Origin: Paratinospora sagittata
Lineage: Eukaryota > Streptophyta > Magnoliopsida > Ranunculales > Menispermaceae
Reading direction: 5' to 3'
Assembly (NCBI GenBank): GCA_035771175.1
Contig: CM069603.1
Location: forward strand, 18,948,286-19,012,285
Length of the DNA stretch: 64,000 nucleotides
Shown: positions 46,690-58,716 of the stretch, piece after piece
How positions within the stretch are numbered: the stretch's first letter is position 1
Layout: the number at the start of each line of letters is the position of its first letter
Made by a program: the position numbers and the translations under genes
The notes under the pieces: generated by a model
Told to the model about the DNA's origin: nothing
Database searches by the model: none
The model's input: only the letters and a program-made list of their open reading frames with translations

Positions 46690-46915
46690 GCAACATGATA
46701 TATATATATATCTCATATATACATAAATGTATAGATATATATATATTTTTAATCATCACCATATATATATAGTTTTCATAAATCATAACTATATATATAT
46801 ATTTTAATCTAAACTATATAAAAACTATATAGTTATCTAGATATATATAATATAAATCTTAACTATATATATAATTCATATATATAGTTCTAAAGATATA
46901 TATATCTAAAAAAAA
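46690..46915. repeat. AT-rich TATATA tract next to the PBS
   Basis: About 225 bp dominated by ATATATAT runs spaced by AACTATATA and its complements; able to fold on itself. It lies about 45 bases from the primer-binding site of the chromovirus. Confidence 0.8.
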
Positions 46916-46960
46916 AAATTCCTCCTAATTTGGTGGACTTGGGCGGGTCGTGGACCTTTC

Positions 46961-46972
46961 TCTCTGATACCA
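46961..46972 (-). other. tRNA-iMet primer-binding site of the chromovirus
   Basis: The minus strand reads TGGTATCAGAGA just after the LTR end; 11 of 12 bases match the iMet consensus. Confidence 0.85.
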
Positions 46973-46979
46973 TTAAATT

Positions 46980-47522
46980 TCACACCCCGCCAGGACACGC
47001 CTAAACAGGCGGAACACTCACTGACGGGGCACGAATGTATTATAACAATAACCGAGTGCGCAGGAACACAATAATGTACAAGTCTGATTTTATTAATTTT
47101 AGAATATATTTTTGTACATGAAATCATATGGGGAACATCCTCCCAAAATCTCCAATGAATAAACAAAAGGGTACAAAATGTGGGACCAAGAACCTGCACC
47201 CAGTCCACCCTAATCTTCTGTGAAAAATTGGATAACAACGGGGTGAGATACACGCTCAGTGGGTAAAATAGTTCGTGAATATAACAATTAATAAAGCAAA
47301 CTTCATAATCAAATATCATAAATACACATCAGAGCATCATAATCAATGCAACATGTATGTATGCATGACACCGTCTCGTATTAGTTCTGTGATTGTACGA
47401 CGCCCTGGATTCACGTACAGATGTCCCTCCTCAGGTAAACCCGGGTTCTCATTGTACGTCCATCTCCAGAGAAAAATAATGAATAGTGAGCATTACTTTT
47501 AACTATTTTGTGAATCATAAAC
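46980..47522 (-). mobile_element. 5' LTR of the chromovirus, inner part
   Basis: Collinear with 37551-38165. Ends at AATCATAAAC (47513-47522), where a SIRE-like solo LTR is inserted; it continues at 50372. Terminal CA at the PBS side has decayed. Confidence 0.85.
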
Positions 47523-48145
47523 TGTTAACCTATATGGTTCATCCTTAGCACATCTTTAAAGTATACTTGATGAAGTATATTTTGATGATCACAAACAAAG
47601 TATTTTTTGGTGCTAACGAACGCTTTTCAAGAACTTATCTCTGCACCAAAGGAAAAGAAAAAAAGCCAAAGAACGACTCGATCAAGGAACTCAAAGCTTA
47701 CATCCAACGATCAAGCTCGTTGCAACTAACGGACTTCAACGATCACATCATGATTTCAAGTCTCTCTGACGTTTCGATCAAGCTTCAAGACTACATCTCT
47801 CGATCAACGTCAAGTCATTCAACTCAGAATTACTTTTATTGAAGATCTCATAATGAAGAGTTGGATTTAACGGTTATGAGAAAAGAGAAATACACAAAGT
47901 ATATTAATATGCATGTTTTAATGTCTTAACTATATTTCAAGAAATTTAATATTATATATTTAATTTGAAATATATCGAGTTTTTATTCACATTTATTGAA
48001 TATTTTATCGCGAGTCAAAACTGTTTTCAAAGAACCTTTCTGGACGCTAATGAAATAGCAGCGCTATTTTGAACTTGTTAAGTCAAGACGCTGATAGGTC
48101 ATTAGGACGCTGATAATGCTCACGATTGAAATGAACTGATTAATC

Positions 48146-48755
48146 AGGACGCTTACTTGTATAGTAGCGGTCTTATATATTAGTCAATCTCTGAAGTTGT
48201 CAGGAAGCTGACTCAACATCAGCTCACTAAAAGATCTTTTAAAAATTCTTCAAAGAATGTTTCTTTGAGGACGCTGATGGTTATAAGTTGATTAAACTAT
48301 AAGGACTCTTACAGGATAGGAGCGCCCTCACTTTTGGAAATCAACTTAATAACTTTTAGAATGCTGATTGTCCTTTAGCATGTTTTTAAATGTCTTAACT
48401 TGCAGAACGCTTACATAGTAGTAGCCCCCTCATGTTATGTTTTTAATTGGTAGGACGCTTACATTATTGTAGCGCCCTTATGATACGTTTTAAAGTGTTC
48501 TTAACTGGTAGGACGCTTACTCGAATAGTAGCGCCCTCATGCACTTAGTTGTTTTAAAACATAGCAGGACGCTAACTGTGCATTAGCGCCCTCAAGGTTT
48601 AAGTCATCTAAAGTCATATGTAAGTCATAACGCTTATGAGTTAGTAGCGCCCTCACTTAAGTGTTCAGCAAGACACTTATACGTAGTAAGCTCCCTCAGT
48701 TGATATTATGCGTTACGACATTGATTACGGAATCAGGACGCTAATTCAACTACCG
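48146..48755 (+). repeat. Array of imperfect hairpin units in the LTR
   Basis: About nine units of the form GGACGCTTAC - 4 to 8 bases - GTAGCGCCCTC, spaced roughly 40 to 60 bases after the first two, which are wider apart. The clearest are at 48451-48480, 48510-48539 and 48566-48594. The two halves of each unit can pair as a stem of 9-10 bp with one or two mismatches. Confidence 0.8.
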
Positions 48756-49756
48756 TCACTGTTCGAATGAGTACACTACGCCAGTTTACTTTTTAAGAAC
48801 ATACCTTTGCACAAAGTCCTTTTTAGACCTATCAGAGATCATCTCTGATACATGAAATAAGTTTTTCAAAAACTTTCCTTTTTCATGAAATATGAAAAGA
48901 ACCAGAATGTTAGTGAAAATTGCGGTTGCCATTTTCATATAACATTCTATCCGTTGTGTGTAAACGTTCATATTATTTGAACTTCAAATGTCTAACAACT
49001 ATGTCCCACTAAGTCTATAAATACCAACACTTAGGACCAAACAACTTGCCAATCACTTTGTGTTGTGCCAATACTTTTTGAAAGTTAGTCTGAGTCAAAA
49101 TGAATTTCATTTTCTAATCTTTCAAAGTATTTTCACTGATACCTATACGATTTTTATATTGAGTTTCAAATATATTTTTATCTTTGAAAATTTGTTTTTA
49201 TATTGGTATCAACTCAAATTGTCAGCACTGATTCATATCTGGTATCATTCATGCTGATAATAAAATTTGAGAAATAGTTCAAGATATACAGTCGTACTTG
49301 ATTTCATATCTTAAGTACTAGTAGTTGCGTTAAACTACTGATCATTGAACTAGAAGTTTTAATACATATATTCTATATCTATTTTAAAAACTATCTGTGT
49401 CTTTGATTTACACCAGTCCTCTATTTTTAACATCAATATTTGTTTGGTATATTTTATCTTTCGATAAAGCATTGATTTTCATATCATATCTTTCATGCTT
49501 TTCGGAACTGCACTTGAGCAATATCGAACATTGAAAGGTAAATGACAGAAGATGTATTTCAACTTAACATTACCTATTTCACATTTCATATCTTTGTAAT
49601 GCTATGTAATGTGCTTAATGTAAAGTGTTCTACCGCGTTAGAACCACCCAACAACTTAGTGTTGTAATGCTGGTGTGTTTCTGGATTGAAACAATAAGGA
49701 CAAGTGAAGGTAGTTCACTTGATGATTTCAGGACTGAAATCATATAGGTTTTTTTT

Positions 49757-50160
49757 TAGCCTGTAAAAGAGAAATCGGTTCATCCTCATCCAGTAAAAGG
49801 GTAGGTGTGTCCTTAACAGTAAAAAGGATAGGTTATCTCTCAACCTTAAAAGAGAAACCGGTTGTTCCTGATCCAGCAAAAGGATCACGGTTCTTTCATA
49901 GCCAGTAAAAGGAACATGGGTTTCTCCTCATTCCGGAAAAAGGAAATTGGTCTTCCTTAGCCATTAAAAGGAACATCGGTTTCTCCTCATCTCGGAAAAA
50001 GGAAATTTGGTTCTTACTTAGCTAGTAAAAGGAACATGGGTTTTTGCTAATCCTGGAAAAAGGAAAATGGTTCATCCTTAGCCCGTGAAAGGATAGGTTT
50101 GCCTTTAACCTGAAAAGGACAGTTGTAACGGTTTGGTTCTCACCCGTAAAAGAATCAGTT
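49757..50160 (+). repeat. 29-30-bp minisatellite in the LTR
   Basis: Fourteen spaced copies of a GTAAAAGG core (at 49763, 49793, 49819, 49846, 49876 and so on to 50146), each followed by a GGTTYYTCCT-like part. Alternate copies are more alike, giving a 60-bp higher-order unit near 49905-50055. Confidence 0.85.
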
Positions 50161-50371
50161 AGTGGATTGAGTAAATCCTAATCGGGAGATTAGGTAGTGG
50201 ACGTAGGTTTGGCCGAACCACTATAAATCTGTGTCAAACGTTTGCAATTTAGTCTGTGTTCTAATTTGCATCCAATTCCAATACACTCATGTAAATCACT
50301 AAGTTATTGGAAGACAGTTTATAAAATTGACCATCGCACCCAATTCACCCCTCTCTTGGGTGAGACCAACA

Positions 50372-50506
50372 TAAACCACATACGCCCCTAGGTGGTGCTT
50401 ATTTATGATGCCAATGCATGAACGGGTCCGGTCTTTACTAACATTAAACAAGATTTGGCAACATCTGGTGATCCTTACCAAGGTCAGTATCACCACGTGC
50501 AAGGTT
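50372..50506 (-). mobile_element. 5' LTR of the chromovirus, outer fragment
   Basis: Resumes at TAAACCACATACG and matches 38166-38305 up to GTGCAAGGTTAG, then stops where another LTR begins. Confidence 0.8.
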
Positions 50507-51796
50507 AGATTTACTGGCTTTTGTGTGATGTTTGGTAGGTGAATAAGAGCTTCAAAATGTGGTGAAACGAGGCTCAAATGATGAAGAAAAGTGGCCAAGA
50601 TCATGAGCGAGAAGTGCGGAAAAAGTAGAGAAAGAACCAAAAAATCGGCTAAGGCATAAGAGTGAGTTTTTGCACTTGCAACCCTCTGGGTGCTGCAGCG
50701 CTTAGGGAAGTGCTACAACACCCAGAATGAATGAAAATCAGCAGTGTAGCTACCCCCTATAGCGCTACAGCGCTATGGCGAACTAAGATTCGAGTTTTTG
50801 CATTTTTTTGGCAATTTTTTTAGGGTTTTTCTTGGGGCTTTTCGGTATTTTTGCACACTTATGTATATAAGGTCACTTAGGGTTATATTAGAAAGAGAGA
50901 CTTCATTCTGGTAGCAACTTTTCTTGGAGATTAGAGAGAAAAACTTTGGTAGCTAGAGGCAAGAGAAGAAGACAAGGAAGGAAGAGTTGCAGGTTCAAGC
51001 TTGAAGAAGAAGGAGGTTTTCTCTACTTTTTATTTTAATTAGAACTTGTGTTTTATGATTTCTCATTTGAATATCTCTCTTGTACTGATGTATTTGAATA
51101 TGAGCTACACATTTGATCTAGAGGTTTAATTGATCTATGTTGATCTTATGGTTTGATTATTATTTATATGTTCTTGATTGATAATGTGAATTTATTTTCA
51201 ATTTCCAACTCTTAATGCTTTCAAATTGCTAGCCACGTTTTGGATGACCTTAGATTTGATATCTATCACTTGGAAAAGGGGATATTGAATTGGATTGGGG
51301 AAATTGCAACCTAGGGACACTGTATCGTGTTGGGAAACCTACAATTCCCTTCGAAATCAACCAAAAATGGGTCCCAAATCTTAATGCATGTTCAATTCAT
51401 TGATTTATCACTTAGAAAAGGGAATTAATGTTTTGAGCATAGATAATTGAACTATCACTTGGAAGAGGAGTTTAATTGATTTATAAATCCATGAATTAAT
51501 CATTTACATGACCTTTTGAAAACCATAAGTGAAGACATAGTGATATTAATCCTCTAGAGTTTTTAATCATTGATTTTCTCTATTTTCTTTCCAAATTACG
51601 TTGTTTAGTTTAATTGTTGCTTATTTTACTTTTAGTACTCAATTCATGAAATATTGATCTTCTAGATAAAACTTAGAGTTAGTATAATTTTGGATATTAA
51701 AACATAGTTTTGCTAATCCTTGAGGACGATAACCGGATATTCATTGGTATATATTATAACTTGATATTCGTGCGCTTGCGAATTGAAATATTCATC
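50507..51796 (+). mobile_element. Athila-related gypsy LTR
   Basis: Resembles the Athila-like LTRs in layout: a CTGGGTGCTGCAGCGC-like stretch near 50688-50702, a late GAGGACGATAACCGG block, an end ...TTCATCATCA at 51801 or nearby, and then AGTTTTTGGC, the start of an Asp-type PBS that is cut short. Its beginning is lost at the junction with the chromovirus LTR. Confidence 0.65.
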
Positions 51797-52062
51797 ATCA
51801 AGTTTTTGGCAGACTTGTTTTTGGGTTTTTTTGGCGCTGATGCGCGAGTTTTGGTACACGGTTCTGACTGGGTTGTCGTCCGGTACAATGTTCAGGGTTT
51901 ACATGTGCACATATTGCAAGTTATTTGGTTTAAAATGGTCCATTTTTCAAGGTTGTTACAATATGAATGTACGCAATGCAATGATAACGTTATGCATTAC
52001 TAATACTAACGTTCCTTGTTTTCATATGATATGAATTTAGCACAAAGGAATAATGTTAAAAT
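51797..52062. other. Unassigned stretch
   Basis: Between the gypsy LTR end and the copia polypurine tract. It may be the copia 3' region (minus strand), but no LTR start was recognised. Confidence 0.4.
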
Positions 52063-52077
52063 TAATCTCCCCCTGAC
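52063..52077 (-). other. Polypurine tract of the copia element
   Basis: The minus strand reads AGTCAGGGGGAGATT, the usual form beside the 3' LTR of SIRE-like copia elements. Confidence 0.65.
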
Positions 52078-52139
52078 TTTATGGACGATGCTTCAAAGAT
52101 ATTGCTTCTTCTCCTCCTTTTGAAAAAAAAAAAAAGAAG

Positions 52140-52850
52140 TTACCATGAGGCACTTCTTCCCCTTAATGAGGTAAGCATCAAAATATATAGGTCAGATTTA
52201 GAGAGCATTTCAAGCTCTCTTCTAATGTGAACAAACTGGTCCTTAGGTAAGGCTTTAATGAAAATATCTGCCAGTTGTTCTTTTGTGCCAATGTGAGACA
52301 ATGTAACTTCTCCATTTTGCACATGATCCTGTAAAAAGTGATGTCTAATTTGAATATGTTTAGTTTGGGAGTGCAATACGGGATTCTTTGATACATTAAT
52401 AGCACTAGTATTGTCACACAAAATTTCAACACATTTTACAAACACTTGATTGTCTTGAAGTTGTTGTTTCATGTACAAGACCTGAGAACAACAACTTCAA
52501 GTTGCAACATATTCTACTTCAGCTATGGATAGTGCGACTACGTGTTGCTTCTTGCAAAATCAGAAAATTAAAGAATTTTAAAGAAAGTGACAAAATCCAA
52601 AGGTACTTTTTCGATCAGTTAGACTTCCAGCATAATTAGAATCTACATAACTTTTCAGTTCAAATGAAGTACCTTTGGAATACCAAATTCCTAAGTTAGT
52701 TGTGCCATTTATGTATCTGAATATTCGTTTGACAGATTTCAAGTGAGATTCTTTAGGTTCTGATTGAAATCTTGCACAAAGACAAACACTGAACATAATG
52801 TCAGGTCTACTTTCTGTGAGGTACAAAAGACTTCCAATAATACTTCTATA
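52140..52850 (-). pseudogene. SIRE-like copia RNase H
   Basis: MYLTESRPDIMFSVCLCARF and ESHLKSVKRIFRYINGT with YVDSNYAGSLTDRKSTFGF (52826-52578), then in another frame CDNTSAINVSKNPVLHSQTK, HIQIRHHFLQDHV and TKEQLADIFIKALPKDQF (52478-52140). The middle part around 52480-52575 is degraded, and a stop splits the two pieces. Confidence 0.9.
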
Positions 52851-54175
52851 AAGTTTAGGATCAATTGGTTTTCCTTTTTTTTTTTTTTATCTTTATCTAG
52901 TTTGATCGCTGAGTTACAAGGAGTATTAATTGATTTCAAATTGTTCATTTGAAACTTTTTAACCATTTCCTTAGCATACTTTGATCGGCTTATAAATGTG
53001 CCATTTGGCAACTGTTTAGTCTGCAAGCCGAGAAAGTATGTAAGTTCTCCCATCATACTCATTTCAAATTCTTTTTGCATTAATTGTGCAAACTCATTAC
53101 ACAACACTTCGTTTGATGCACCAAAAATGATATCGTCCACATATATTTGAACAATAAGCATATTATCATTATGGTGTTTGATAAACAAGGTTGGATTAAG
53201 TTTTCCCGTTTGAAATTTATGATATAAAAGAAATGAACTTAGCCTTTAATACCAAGCTCTTGGAGCCTGTCTTAATCCATATAATGCTTTGTGGAAATTG
53301 AACACATATTTCGGGTCTTGAGCATCCTCAAACCCCGAAGGTTGTTCCACATATACCTCTCCATTGATGTAACCATTGAGAAATGCACTTTTTACATCTA
53401 TTTGGTATAAGAGAAAATCCTTGTAACAAGCATAGGCAAGTAGCGTCCTTATTACCTCTAATCTTGCGACTGGGGCAAAGGCTTTTTCAAAGTCTATGCC
53501 TTCTTCTTGGTTGTACCCTTGTGCAACCAATCCAGCCTTATTCCGGACAATGATGCCTTGTTCATTCTTTTTGTTTCTAAAGATCCATTTGGTTCCTATG
53601 TCTGATTGATGAAAAGGTCTAGGAACTAATTCCCATACTTTGTTTCTCACGAAGTGTCCTAGCTCTTCTTGCATAGCAATAATCCAATTTTCATCTTTTA
53701 GTGCGTCTTCCACTTTGATTGGTTCAAATTGAGATACGAAAGCAACAAGCTCCAGACCTCTTTGAATTGAAGCTCTAGTGAATACACCATTTTGTGGATC
53801 TCCCAATATTTGATCCTTGGAGTGACCTTGAAGCAATTTAGAGTTTTTAGATGTTTCTAAAGGTTTTTCAATCTCAAGTTCTATGTCATGAGCTATCTTG
53901 GGATCATCATCATCGAAGTTTAATTGCCTAATCCCTTCCTCAAGACATTTCTTACTTTCACTTTCGTCAAAGTTTACATGAATTGATTCTTCTACAATTT
54001 TAGTAGATTGGTTGTAAATTATATAGGCTCTACTATGAGAAGAATATCCTAAGAATATTCTTATATCTAATTTGGGTTCAAATTTGTCTATATTATCTTT
54101 ATCATTTAAGATAAAACACTTACATCTGAACTCAAAAGTAACTGATGTTGGGTGCTCTACCTTTTCATAGTTCAT
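52851..54175 (-). pseudogene. SIRE-like copia reverse transcriptase
   Basis: RVT_2-type domain: [63 protein letters not shown] and [13 protein letters not shown], then a TAA at 53246-53248. After a short gap MLIVQIYVDDIIFGAS keeps the Y-V-D-D catalytic box (about 53145-53110), followed by GELTYFLGLQ and SRSKYAKEMVKKF. An A-rich run of lysine codons near 52875-52890 marks another slip. Confidence 0.9.
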
Positions 54176-54980
54176 ATGGAGTTTTGTTCAAGTTTTTCCT
54201 AATCAATATTCTATTAATTACATAGCAATATGTGTTCATAGCTTCAGCCCATAAATAGTTTGCTGTGTTGTATTCATTAAGCATTGTTCTACACATTTCC
54301 TACAAAGTTCTATCTTTCCTCTCAACTACACCATTTTGTTGTGGAGTTCTAGGGGCTGAAAAATGGTGAGTATAACCTTGATTATTATAGAATTTTTCAA
54401 GATTTTTATTAACAAATTTTCCTCTTCTATCACTCCTATTTATGTTAATTTTGTGACCCTTTTCATTTTCAACTCTTTTATAAAATTTTATAAACAATTC
54501 ACATGCTTCAGATTTATGAGCTAAAAGCAATATCCAAATGAATATGGTAAAATCATCAACAATCACAAACACATAAGATTTACCACCTAAGCTTTGGGTC
54601 TTGGTTGGTCCGAAAAGATCCATGTGAATCAATTTGAGAGCTTTAAAGGTAGATTGATGTCTTTTGCTCTTAAATGATGAACGAGTATGCTTGCCTAGTT
54701 GACATGGTTCACACACCTGGTCTTTTGAGTAAATTCCTTTGGGAATACCTCTGGCAAGATCATTCTTGGAAATCCTAGAGATGTTATCCATACTAACATG
54801 AGCCTAGTTTCTTATGCCAAAGCCATGCATCATCATAAGAAATAGCACTCAAACAAGTCACATTTTGTTTCTCCATATCATTAAGATTTGTGCAATAAAC
54901 ATTCTTATGTCTAGATGCGATCAATGCAACACTATTGTCTATATGTTTAACAATGCACCTATTTGCTTCAAACGAAATGT
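54176..54980 (-). pseudogene. SIRE-like copia integrase
   Basis: Pre-integrase zinc region LARGIPKG...CEPCQLGKHTRSSF, then the catalytic core: LIHMDLFGPT (first D), INRSDRRGKF (second D), APRTPQQNGVVERKDRTL (E). The first zinc ligands are lost in the degraded stretch around 54800-54980. The C-terminal part to 54176 is broken by frameshifts. Confidence 0.9.
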
Positions 54981-55401
54981 TCTAACCCTTGTCACATAAT
55001 TGACTTATGCTCAAGAGATTATGCTTCAGCTTTTCGACATAAAGTACATCAGAAACGGATAAAAAATCGTTACCAATGATTCCAATACCTTTGCTATTGT
55101 CTCCGAAGGTGACCTTTCCTCCTTTCTTCTTTTCAAGGCTCAAAAATTTAGATTTATCTCCAGTCATATGTCTTGAGTAGCCACTGTCTAGATACCATAA
55201 ATCTTCATTCTTCCACATCTACACGACATAAAATACTATTGATTTTGGCACCCATGCTACTTTGGGTCCATGCATGTTAGCATCTGTAAGAACGGTCTTT
55301 TCAATCAATGCATATTTCTTGTTCTTTCTATTTAAGACATTACATCTAAGCATGGTATGACCTTCCATGTGACATTTATGACATTTTGGTCTTTTGGTCA
55401 A
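54981..55401 (-). pseudogene. SIRE-like copia protease
   Basis: A second zinc-knuckle-like stretch CHKCHMEGHTMLRC and the junction WVPKS precede the protease proper, LWYLDSGYSRHMTGDKSKF (D-S-G active site; the following Cys of most relatives is Tyr). Then GKVTFGDNSKG, VLYVEKLKHNLLSISQLCDKG. A stop after about 60 codons (55219-55221) separates the two pieces. Confidence 0.9.
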
Positions 55402-56329
55402 TAGAGTGTTATACTCCTTTTGCTTTGACCATGTGTGTACAATAAGCCAACTTTGTCAAATGCACACCTCTGTGATCCCAACATCATGTCAAATAATTTT
55501 AGACCATTGATAAATTTGATCACAGTACAATTCAGGTCTTCCTTTTCTTCTCTAACTATTTCATTTTTACTTTTCAACATTTCAACTATTTTCTTTAGCT
55601 GTTCATTATCTAGGGACAGTCTATCTAGTTCTTCTTGTTGAAACTTTATTTCTTCAAGAGCTTCCTCAAGACTATGTTTGAGCTTTTCATTTCTCCTAAC
55701 TTGTTTACTGAGTTTTAACTTAAGATCATGCATATGAATATCAAAAGCATTAACTTCATCGACGGGTTCAAATTTTACCTCTGTGCTTGCCATTAAGCAC
55801 AGTGCAGTAGTGTGATCTGAATCTGGATCATCGTTGCTCGAGCTTGACTCATCCCATGTAGCTTTGAGGACCTTCTTGTCCTTCTTCCTCGAATTTGTGT
55901 ATTTCTTATGCCTAGTGGGACATTCACTCTTCACATGACCAGGTTTGTTACAGACGTAACAAATTAACTCTACAGGTTTTGACTCGGGTTTCTTTCCTTT
56001 GTGGAATTTTGAGTAAGAGCCACTTTTACCCTTTCTCCAAATCAATCTGTTGAACTTCTTAGATAATATAGCCATGTCATCTTCTGAATCTGAGTCATTT
56101 TCAAAATCAGTTTCAACATTGAGGGTAATAGATTTCTTTTCTTTTTCCTCAACCTTGCTCGGGCACATCTTATCATTTATCTTCATTTCATGAACCATTA
56201 ATGAACCACATTGTTCATCAAAAGTATATTCGACCAGATTTTTGGCTTCCTCAATAGTCGTGGCCTTGGGTTCCTAAGCTTTAGGCAGACCTCTTAAAAA
56301 TTTCCTAACAGTTTCATCTTGGTCATAAC
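55402..56329 (-). pseudogene. SIRE-like copia gag, C-terminal part
   Basis: At the upstream end DQDETVRKFLRGLPKA and, after one TAG, TTIEEAKNLVEYTFDEQ (UBN2-type gag end). Then a charged region, the CCHC knuckle CYVCNKPGHVKSECP (near 55960-55915) and a long coiled coil (LEEALEEIKFQQEELDRLSL) ending FDMMLGSQRCAFDKVGL, typical of SIRE/Maximus gag. At 56329 it is cut by the plus-strand LTR, so its N-terminal half is missing. Confidence 0.9.
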
Positions 56330-57457
56330 TGTTAATCTAAGTGGTTTTCTACTTAGTATTCTCCTAAGTGTTTTGATGCTTACAAACAAAATAATCACAG
56401 TTTTAATCTCGTTGACGTAGTTGTTTTAGTGCTAACTAGTTATATCTAATGGATTCAACAACACTTTCAAAGCACGTGGAAGGAACAGTACTTCATGAAA
56501 ATTCGAGAACTTCATGGTTGTATTATTTTACTATAATCTTAGTGTTGTAAAGTAATTATTACTTGTTCCAACCACACATGATTTGCATTTTTTCAAAATT
56601 CATTCATATAGTTTAATACACTCATGCATGTGCATTACTATATGTTTAATCATGCATACACTTATTTTAGTTTGATAATTATGCTATCACTTAGTCATAA
56701 TTATTCATCATACATATAATGTACTGTGTTTAACATGCATCTTTATTATCAACTTTGCATGGTTTTATCGTCTCACATGTTTTGTACTTATTCCATTTAT
56801 CATTGGTTTAATCGATTAAATTACTCATGTTTTAATTGTGTTAATTATACCTCAATCGTGTAAAAAATGTTTTAAAATGTTTTCAAAATATCAGTCTATG
56901 TTTTTGACAATGTCCTAAACCTAAAATGATAAAAAATCAAGTCTCTTTCACTTGTCAGTGAAGGAACGCGCTTCTATAGTGAGGAACGCGTTCTTCTGGC
57001 ATTTCCCGAGACTCAGAATTTTTTTGATCAGGGAGAAGGAACATGCTCCTCTTAGAAGGAACGCACTCCTGTTACCAAAGGCAAAATGAGAACTTTTTAA
57101 GAGTTAGTGGTTTTGGTTGAAGGAACGAACTCCTTCAGTGGAGGGAAATCTGGAACTTTTCTGATTTCAAACCAGAAGAGCGCTCCTGCTTTGAGGAAAA
57201 CGTTCCTGTTGTTGGCCCAAATATGTCCAAAAGGAGGGGTGAATTGGACACTTAGCAAATTTTAATCTTTCTTAATAATGTGCGGAATATTGAAAGCTGA
57301 TTAAACAAAATATAGCAAATGAATACAACAAATGTAAAAGAGACAATGCAATCAGGATTTATAGTGGTTCGGCCTCGCCTACATCTACTACCTAACCTCC
57401 TCAGTTAGGATTTATTCAAACTCCACTATGGATCTTCTTACAAGTGAAGATTTACAA

Positions 57458-57535
57458 GTGTGAGAAGACCGTTTCTCAGCTTACGGGTGTGAGAAGACCG
57501 TTTCTCAGCTTACGGGTGTGAGAAAACCGTTACAA
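57458..57535 (-). repeat. 29-bp tandem repeat, nearly three copies
   Basis: GTGTGAGAAGACCG...ACGG starts at 57458, 57487 and 57516, exact period 29. Confidence 0.95.
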
Positions 57536-58269
57536 CTTTGAGCAACACTTGCTCTAACCCAGTGACTAATCAGTCACTACAAACTGAATACAAGATGAGA
57601 TATGATTCTCTTTACTCAGAATCAAAGTGATACTTATAAGGCGTTGGATTGAACCTTCTGTTACCACAGATTCAGCAAAATATGTATGATGAAGTTCAGC
57701 TGAAAACAAGTTCAAATAACTTTTGTCTTGTTTAATGGATTTTGAAAATGGTAAAGATGAAGATCAATCAATCCAAAAGACTTGATGCTTTTCTTTCAAA
57801 AACATCGTAAGTTCAAGCACAAATGAAAGAAGACTAACTTTCAAAGTTTTTCGCACAAGTAAAAACTGTTAATATGTTTTTGAATGAATATCAGTTTTCG
57901 TATTGATTCGTTGTTTTTTGGCTCTAAGGTAGCACATATATATATATAGAAATAACAGAGGTGCAATGGACTTAGTGAATTTTTGCGCTCTGGGTTATTT
58001 CAAATAAAACGTCTACGTTCTTTCCCGAAATGGATTGATTCAGCTCTGTGCATATTTCAGTGATAGCACCTGAATCATCTGATCATTCATGAAAAAGGAA
58101 TGTTCTGACAAAGTATTAGGACGCTCAAAAAGTTCTGAAAAAGTTGTTGTACGATTTTGAAAAGTTTTTTGTACGGTTATGAAAAAGTAGTCTATAATTG
58201 TGTTAGTGTCAGAACAGTAATATTGTTGAATTAGCATCCTGGTTCATAATATCAACTTTTGTCGTTTTG

Positions 58270-58716
58270 TTCCTTGAGGGCGCTCATAGAGCATAAACGT
58301 CCTGCTGAACATTGAAGTGAGGGCGCTATTAAACCGTAAGCATCCTGACTTACTTTAACGATTAAACAACTTAAATCATGAGGGCGTTTCTCGACAGTTA
58401 GCGTCCTATTTTGTTTTAAAATACTTAAACGCACGAGGGCGCTACTTGTAAGCACGCATCCTAAAATTTTAAAACAATATTAAGTGCGCTGAAGGACAGT
58501 AAGTGTCCTAAAAGTTATTAAGTTGATTCTAAGGATGAGGGCGCTCTTATACAAGTAGCGTCCTGATAATTTGTTCAACTTATAACTATCAGCTTCCTTA
58601 ATGATAGAAATCATTTAGAACTCAGAGACTTTTCAGCGAGCTGATGCTAGATCATCGCCCTGACACCTTCACAGGTTGACTTAAGTGAGGCCGCTACTAT
58701 CAAGTAAGCTTCCTAT
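58270..58716 (-). repeat. Hairpin-unit array, antisense LTR
   Basis: Units of GAGGGCGCT - short spacer - AGCGTCCT at about 58275, 58321, 58381, 58435, 58486, 58537 and 58687: the reverse complement form of the array at 48146-48755. Confidence 0.8.

Larger units (their letters stand above)
47523..50371 (+). mobile_element. SIRE-like solo LTR, 2.85 kb, perfect TAAAC duplications
   Basis: Begins TGTTAACCTATATGG and ends GAGACCAACA. Target duplication TAAAC is perfect (47518-47522, 50372-50376), and the undisturbed site with a single TAAAC is visible in the 3' LTR near 38164-38170. TATA box CTATAAATA at 49014-49022. It has a hairpin-unit array (48060-48755) and a 29-30-bp minisatellite (49757-50160). 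No PBS or gag follows. Reading frames inside are fortuitous. Confidence 0.9.
37551..50506 (-). mobile_element. Chromovirus (Tekay/Del-like) with nested insertion
   Basis: Minus-strand Ty3/gypsy element: upstream LTR 46980-50506 (split), PBS 46961-46972, a leader with an extra ORF, gag, protease, RT, RNase H, integrase with chromodomain, an extra 3' ORF, a polypurine tract at 38940-38957 and downstream LTR 37551-38939. The chromodomain and iMet primer place it in the chromoviruses. Every coding part is damaged. The upstream LTR is truncated at 50506, so no target duplication can be checked. Confidence 0.85.

Noticed and set aside
46690..46915. Replication origin or matrix-attachment site
   Set aside because: AT richness alone; it lies in a retroelement leader and no further support is visible.
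48146..48755. CRISPR-like array
   Set aside because: Units vary, spacers are not unique fixed-length inserts, and the context is a plant LTR.
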